NCBI GenBank assembly: GCA_022494885.1
Contig: JAGVSM010003647.1
Span: forward strand, 1 to 64,000
Direction of reading: 5' to 3'
DNA length: 64,000 bases
Source: Micrasema longulum
Taxonomy: Eukaryota > Arthropoda > Insecta > Trichoptera > Brachycentridae
Within the stretch, counting starts at the first letter, position 1. Every line of letters starts with the position of its first letter. This document shows positions 32,849 through 64,000 of this stretch, piece by piece. The translations under genes and the position numbers were made by a program. The notes beneath the pieces were generated by a model that saw nothing but the letters and a program-made list of their open reading frames with translations, had not been told where the DNA came from and searched no databases.

Positions 32849-35800
32849 TTTATTATAATTTTCTTGTGGGAGGGGGTGAATCAATTGATACAAGTCTTAC
32901 ATATAGGTATTTATTAGTAAAAAAGAAAATATAATACATCGTCCATACAGTTTGATTTTGAAAACTTAAAATTAGGTAAAATATATTTTTGCTAACAACT
33001 CTAAACTCGATATATATCTTTGTCCACTAAATCGTTAAAACAAAGGCAAGCGGCAGGATTCTTGGAAGCTAAATACAAAGTACATAAATATAATATGAAA
33101 CGAGATACACACTAAAGGCACCAACTATTGATAAAGCAGGCCGGCAACCGCTCGCATTTGTCAAACGTTCAAGTGGTCTCTTTCTAACAATTCTACTTTT
33201 GGCTGCATTCAGTACCGAGCCATACGGATGCCACTTACCTCTACCACTAATTAGCAACACCAAAATAACTTGATTTTGAGATGCGACGATGCTAGAAGGT
33301 TCGCTCTTCTATACTTCTAGAGGTAAGATAGCCCGACCTTCGCCTTCGTTTACAATATAAATTTCAACTTATAAGCTATGCGGTATCAAACTGTAAAATG
33401 GTTAATGGCAACGGACAGAGTAAAGACTCCGTCATTATATCCCCTGGGGACATACACTAAAATTAGTATTTACAAAAGTACACAACGTAAGTCAAGTTTT
33501 CCAATGCCGTTCCTCTCTGATTAGGATGCAACGATACGAGAACGCGACATTGATTTCCACTGTTTAATCCCTGATGAATTCCTTATAGTTTAAAATATTT
33601 TTTTTTAATTGATAAATGAGCCTCGATTAATTGGTCAGAATAGTAAAATTATCGGTCAATTGTCAGAAAATGTAATAATTTTGCAATTGTTTTAACATTC
33701 AAAATAGAAAGGACACGGCTTATGAGGCTTTTCAAACATGGAGCATATCCTTATTATCTAAGGGAATATATCAAAATTTACAAAATGCCCTCAGTATAAA
33801 ATACGGATGATTCATTCATAAAAACATAATTATTTTAAATAAAAGCAAACATCTGATGTTGATTTGTCATTCACAAATCCACTTTCATCGCATGATATAG
33901 TCTAAACGTGTAAAATGTAGGGGTTTAATATAAATATACAGGTGATAAATGTACTACATAATAATATTATGCTTCTGATCCGTTGTATTCATAGAACTTA
34001 ATACTAAACAAAAACTGAGACAAATAAATTTATTTTACGTAGTGTAAGGCTTCATAATTGGGAAGGGGGAAATGAAAATACAATTACATAATTCTATATG
34101 CCTATTAACAGAATGACATGTGCTCGAGAGATGTAACGAGTGTACTTTAAACTATAATAGCACTTAAGTATGTAATCCTCGGGTCAAACTAACAGTAAAA
34201 TTATTCAGAATGGGGAAATCTTGCACAAAGGACTGTATTTCACACATCTCCTAGTACTTAGTTTATTTCTTATTATGTACGCAAATTCTTGAAGACGGGT
34301 GATATTTTTAAGTTAGCGACTAATTGGTGTTGCTTGTATAAAGATGGTCTGCGCATAATTTATCAATTTGTGAATAAATTTGAAAGCGTTATCCATCGTG
34401 TGTTGACATACAACAAAAAAAGAGAAAAACAATAATCCACGAAACATGTCACCATTTCATACTGTTTCTAGACTTACTTTTTATGTGATTTCTAGTACAG
34501 TAATCTAATTTTGACCAAACAGAATAATGTACATTACCAACACACGCATGCATTACGCCATTAAATTTATTTATCAGACCTTTGTTACCCACAATTACAT
34601 GTATTCTAGAAATAAAATATTTTTGTATATTATGTTATCAAAAACATGTGGCATTTCAGTTCTAAAATAATACATCGGACTCCCATTTTACACAGTTTCA
34701 AACTAACATTTTTTAACATCAATTTAAAAATTCCCAAGAGTAATACTATGTATTTGTTTTGGAATTTCCTACAGCCTTTGAATGTAGTTACCACTCAGGC
34801 ATAAAGAGGTTTGTTACCATTTCTTTTAAAAATAAAATCAAGATACAATTAACAATTATAAAATTTGATTAAAGAAACCTATTCACTATTATTATTTATT
34901 TCAATATACTTTCTTTGGACTGTGTAAAACGCTAGTCCAGTGTAAAACGTTAACTGATACGTGTAGAAAGTAAATAGCTTTATACTGTTGTTATAATGTA
35001 CTAGATTAAGGTATAAACCTCACAAATCTCTTATATTCTTTGTCAATAATAAAAATGTTAATTTAAAAAACAATTTACAATATATATTTTTTTAGAAACA
35101 CATGTATATGTTAAATTTATATCTCCATTACTGGCGTTGACACAAAATGATTACATATTATATTAAAATATGGATGGTAATTGTTCGTTAGAATGATTCC
35201 TCATAAAAATATTTGTTCTTATAAAAGCGTGAAATATTCTCTTAGAAATGAATACATATTTAATGATAATGAAATTAACTAAAACTAGGATTTAACAATA
35301 TTTCCAATGCTTCTACATTAGTGTACAACATTCATACACAAATGATGACATTTTGCGGTAGTCATATTGTTAACAATGCTGCCTTATATTTATTTCCGAC
35401 AAATTAGAACAGACATTAGAGAACTTATTACTACAAACGTGTTGACAGTTCACACTGATTGTTAACCTTGATGGATTAAACAGAAATGTAGAATGTGGTT
35501 GGCCCAAAGTGGGGGGGAATACGGATTAGCATTATAAAAACTAATTTTTATTGGCACAATTACTACTAGAATATGTATAAATGTAAATCCCAGAATCAAA
35601 TACAGATTTTCAAATAAATTTTAAACTTGATAAAATAAATTATTTTACTTCTTGAACTTTCATGGGCCGCGCTGATTTACAAGTTCCTAATTTTTAATTA
35701 CATTGCATTCATTAGGAACTTATATTAAAGCATCTGCAAAATTGAGAACGGCTCATGACATAATCATTAAAAAATGTTATCAGCACACCATGAAGATATT

Positions 35801-36456
35801 ACCACCATGAATTGATTTTTAGACATTTTTTTATTCAATAATAAAAAAAATGCAGTTGTTGTGACAATTACGTGTGTAATAAAAAAAGGTGAAAAAATAT
35901 ATTCCAAATAGACTGAAAAGATGTTTAATTATTTTTATTCTGATTTGATTAGGTTTTATTGCTGGAAATGAAGTAAAATTGAATATTTGCATTTTTAAAT
36001 ACTATATCGTTAAAACACAATGTACTCTTAGTTTACGGCAGTAATAATATCTCACACGTCTGCTAAGATGTTTTAAGAAAATGCCAAAATCGTATCTCTC
36101 GTTTAGGAAATGACATTGGTAATAAAAGACGTAAGTAATTATATGGTAGGAAAAGATATTGTGTCCCTATGAAAAAACAGCCTGGAACCATCAACTACGG
36201 TCCTGGATGTGAAATATTTTTTTAAAATAAGACATTTATGCGTCCGTAAGAGTGGATCCTATGAGATAAAAAGTGTCCGTGAACATGTTACTTTTATTTA
36301 TTTATTGATATTTTGAGTTGGTGTTTTTTTTGCAAGACCCTGAGTTTCAATTTCATTTCATTTCCAGAGGCTGGAATCTGGATTCGGGGGAGTGGGGTTA
36401 TATTTAGAGTTAAGATGTTAAGTTTGCGGGGGCACAGCAGACGCGGGTGTGGTGTA
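32849..36456 (-). other. drk: Possible long drk 3' UTR, largely repeat-free
   Basis: Unlike the rest of the window, about 3.3 kb (33280-36250) shows no recognised SINE, LINE or foldback. AATAAA on the minus strand occurs at 36298-36293 (160 nt after the drk stop, supporting a short 3' UTR) and again as far as 32854-32849, so an extended UTR is possible. A short block at 33110-33260 (frame GRGKWHPYGS) may be an old repeat. RNA data would be needed to define the end. Confidence 0.35.
36293..36298 (-). terminator. drk: Proximal drk poly(A) signal candidate
   Basis: AATAAA on the minus strand, in overlapping copies, about 160 nt after the drk stop codon. Confidence 0.5.
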
Positions 36457-62982
<26,526 letters not shown>

Positions 62983-63260
62983 GTTATTTTATTTTGAGCA
63001 CCCCGTTAAACGTCACTTTGAAGAAACGAGTATGAAAGAGTTCACACCCAAAGTAATATCAAAAGAACATAAAAAAGTTCGGCACAAAACTTATCATACA
63101 TTCAAACACAGTATAAAAAGCACTTTTTTAACATTTTATCGCGCGATCTGCACCAAAATTTCACAAATTGTTAAGGGATGCCATGAGCACCACACACCCA
63201 CCAGCAGCCATTTCTAAAAACAAGTACCTACTGCACTTGCGCCCGACAAACTACCGAGCC
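62983..63260 (-). promoter_or_regulatory. drk: drk 5' UTR and promoter region
   Basis: Upstream of the drk ATG, with GC content rising at 63170-63260. On the minus strand AGAAATGGCTGCTGG near 63216 is a YY1/Pho-like site. No TATA box was evident. The exact start site is not determined and an additional upstream exon cannot be excluded. Confidence 0.4.
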
Positions 63261-64000
63261 GCGTGACTTATTTTCGGAAGTTACGGGAAAATTTTAACAA
63301 AATATCGTTCAATATTTCTTTGGAGAATGTAATATCTAGGCCTATATCTGATTTTTCATATCCCTATAACGAGAGCAGACGGAAAATCGACGGAATTTTG
63401 GACAACTTCCAGAAATTGCCGACAGGATTGGTAATTTGGTATGATTATGTTACAGAAGTTGGCAGCAATGGCGACATGGTTACCAAATTTTCGTTAGAAA
63501 TCTCTCTCTGTTGAGGTGTGTTCGAAAAATATAACTGGTTGGTAATCATAACATAAATAAACGTGAGATTTTTATTATACAGCTTTTTTTTTATGCATCA
63601 TTTTCACAATGGCGTTTTACAAAAGCAATTGGATCGTTTGAAACTGTTGTTTGAAATAATTACACGTTACGATTATTTGCTGTTAAAAACATTTTAGAAT
63701 TTCAATTCTAATGGTTTTGATTAAATGATATTATATTAATGTGATAATCACACTTTTCACTTTTTTTTACTCATTTCACAATAATTTATATGGTTTTCAA
63801 TGTTTTAGTATGAATGTTTAAATAGTATTTAACATGAAAATTCACAAAGTTAGTGTTTCAAATATTAATTTCGTTTTATAAATATGGTTAGTTCAAATAA
63901 TAATAAATTCACATAAAATAGTATACGGCAATTTATTGTGTTATATTTTCATTTATCTTCTTTTCCACTTTTAGGAAAAGAATTACTATGGGACAATATT
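63261..64000. other. Upstream of drk, no recognised gene
   Basis: An 83-codon plus-strand frame at 63263-63514 is present but has no family signature. The rest is AT-rich. Confidence 0.4.

Noticed and set aside
63263..63514. 83-codon plus-strand frame divergent from drk
   Set aside because: No family resemblance, no splice donor identified, and composition like the flanks.

Overview
This window is nuclear DNA from an insect whose order I could not settle. It is AT-rich, has introns from 88 bp to nearly 20 kb, and is crowded with decayed transposable elements. Two conserved insect genes can be rebuilt exon by exon, both on the minus strand. RpSA (40S ribosomal protein SA/uS2, fly stubarista) lies at 28670-31942 and encodes 294 residues in four coding exons after a short non-coding 5' TOP exon. 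drk, the Grb2-type SH3-SH2-SH3 adaptor, lies at 36457-62982 and encodes 211 residues in five coding exons. drk lies upstream of RpSA on the same strand, so its transcript runs toward the RpSA promoter.

Two further intronless minus-strand reading frames at 14186-15610 and 15994-16941 encode secreted or membrane proteins that I do not recognise. They are adjacent, have signal peptides and lack transposon motifs, so I treat them as real genes. A CpG-rich, promoter-like stretch lies at 2930-3450.

Region by region: 1-14 kb holds LINE and SINE relics, a mariner relic, a foldback and a hammerhead-like motif. 14-17 kb holds the two orphan genes. 17-28 kb is a transposon field with a tandemly duplicated repeat, an RTE-type LINE with a YADD reverse transcriptase box, and a nested structure in which a hAT element with an 8-bp target duplication and a small inverted-repeat element both sit in an older repeat. 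28-32 kb is RpSA; its first two introns carry two related box C/D snoRNA candidates. 33-36 kb is largely free of recognisable repeats and may be a long drk 3' UTR. 36-63 kb is drk, whose introns hold most of the mobile DNA. 63-64 kb is drk upstream sequence.

The most interesting signal is a set of otherwise dissimilar palindromic (foldback) elements. Their arms carry a common RNA-like motif: a CTGANGA-like box, a short stem-loop, then GAAAC and GTC, flanked by pairing bases. This resembles hammerhead ribozymes with a reduced stem III, which are known from Penelope-like retroelements. The second signal is the duplicated intronic snoRNA candidate. Everything here comes from reading the sequence; no search or folding program was run.
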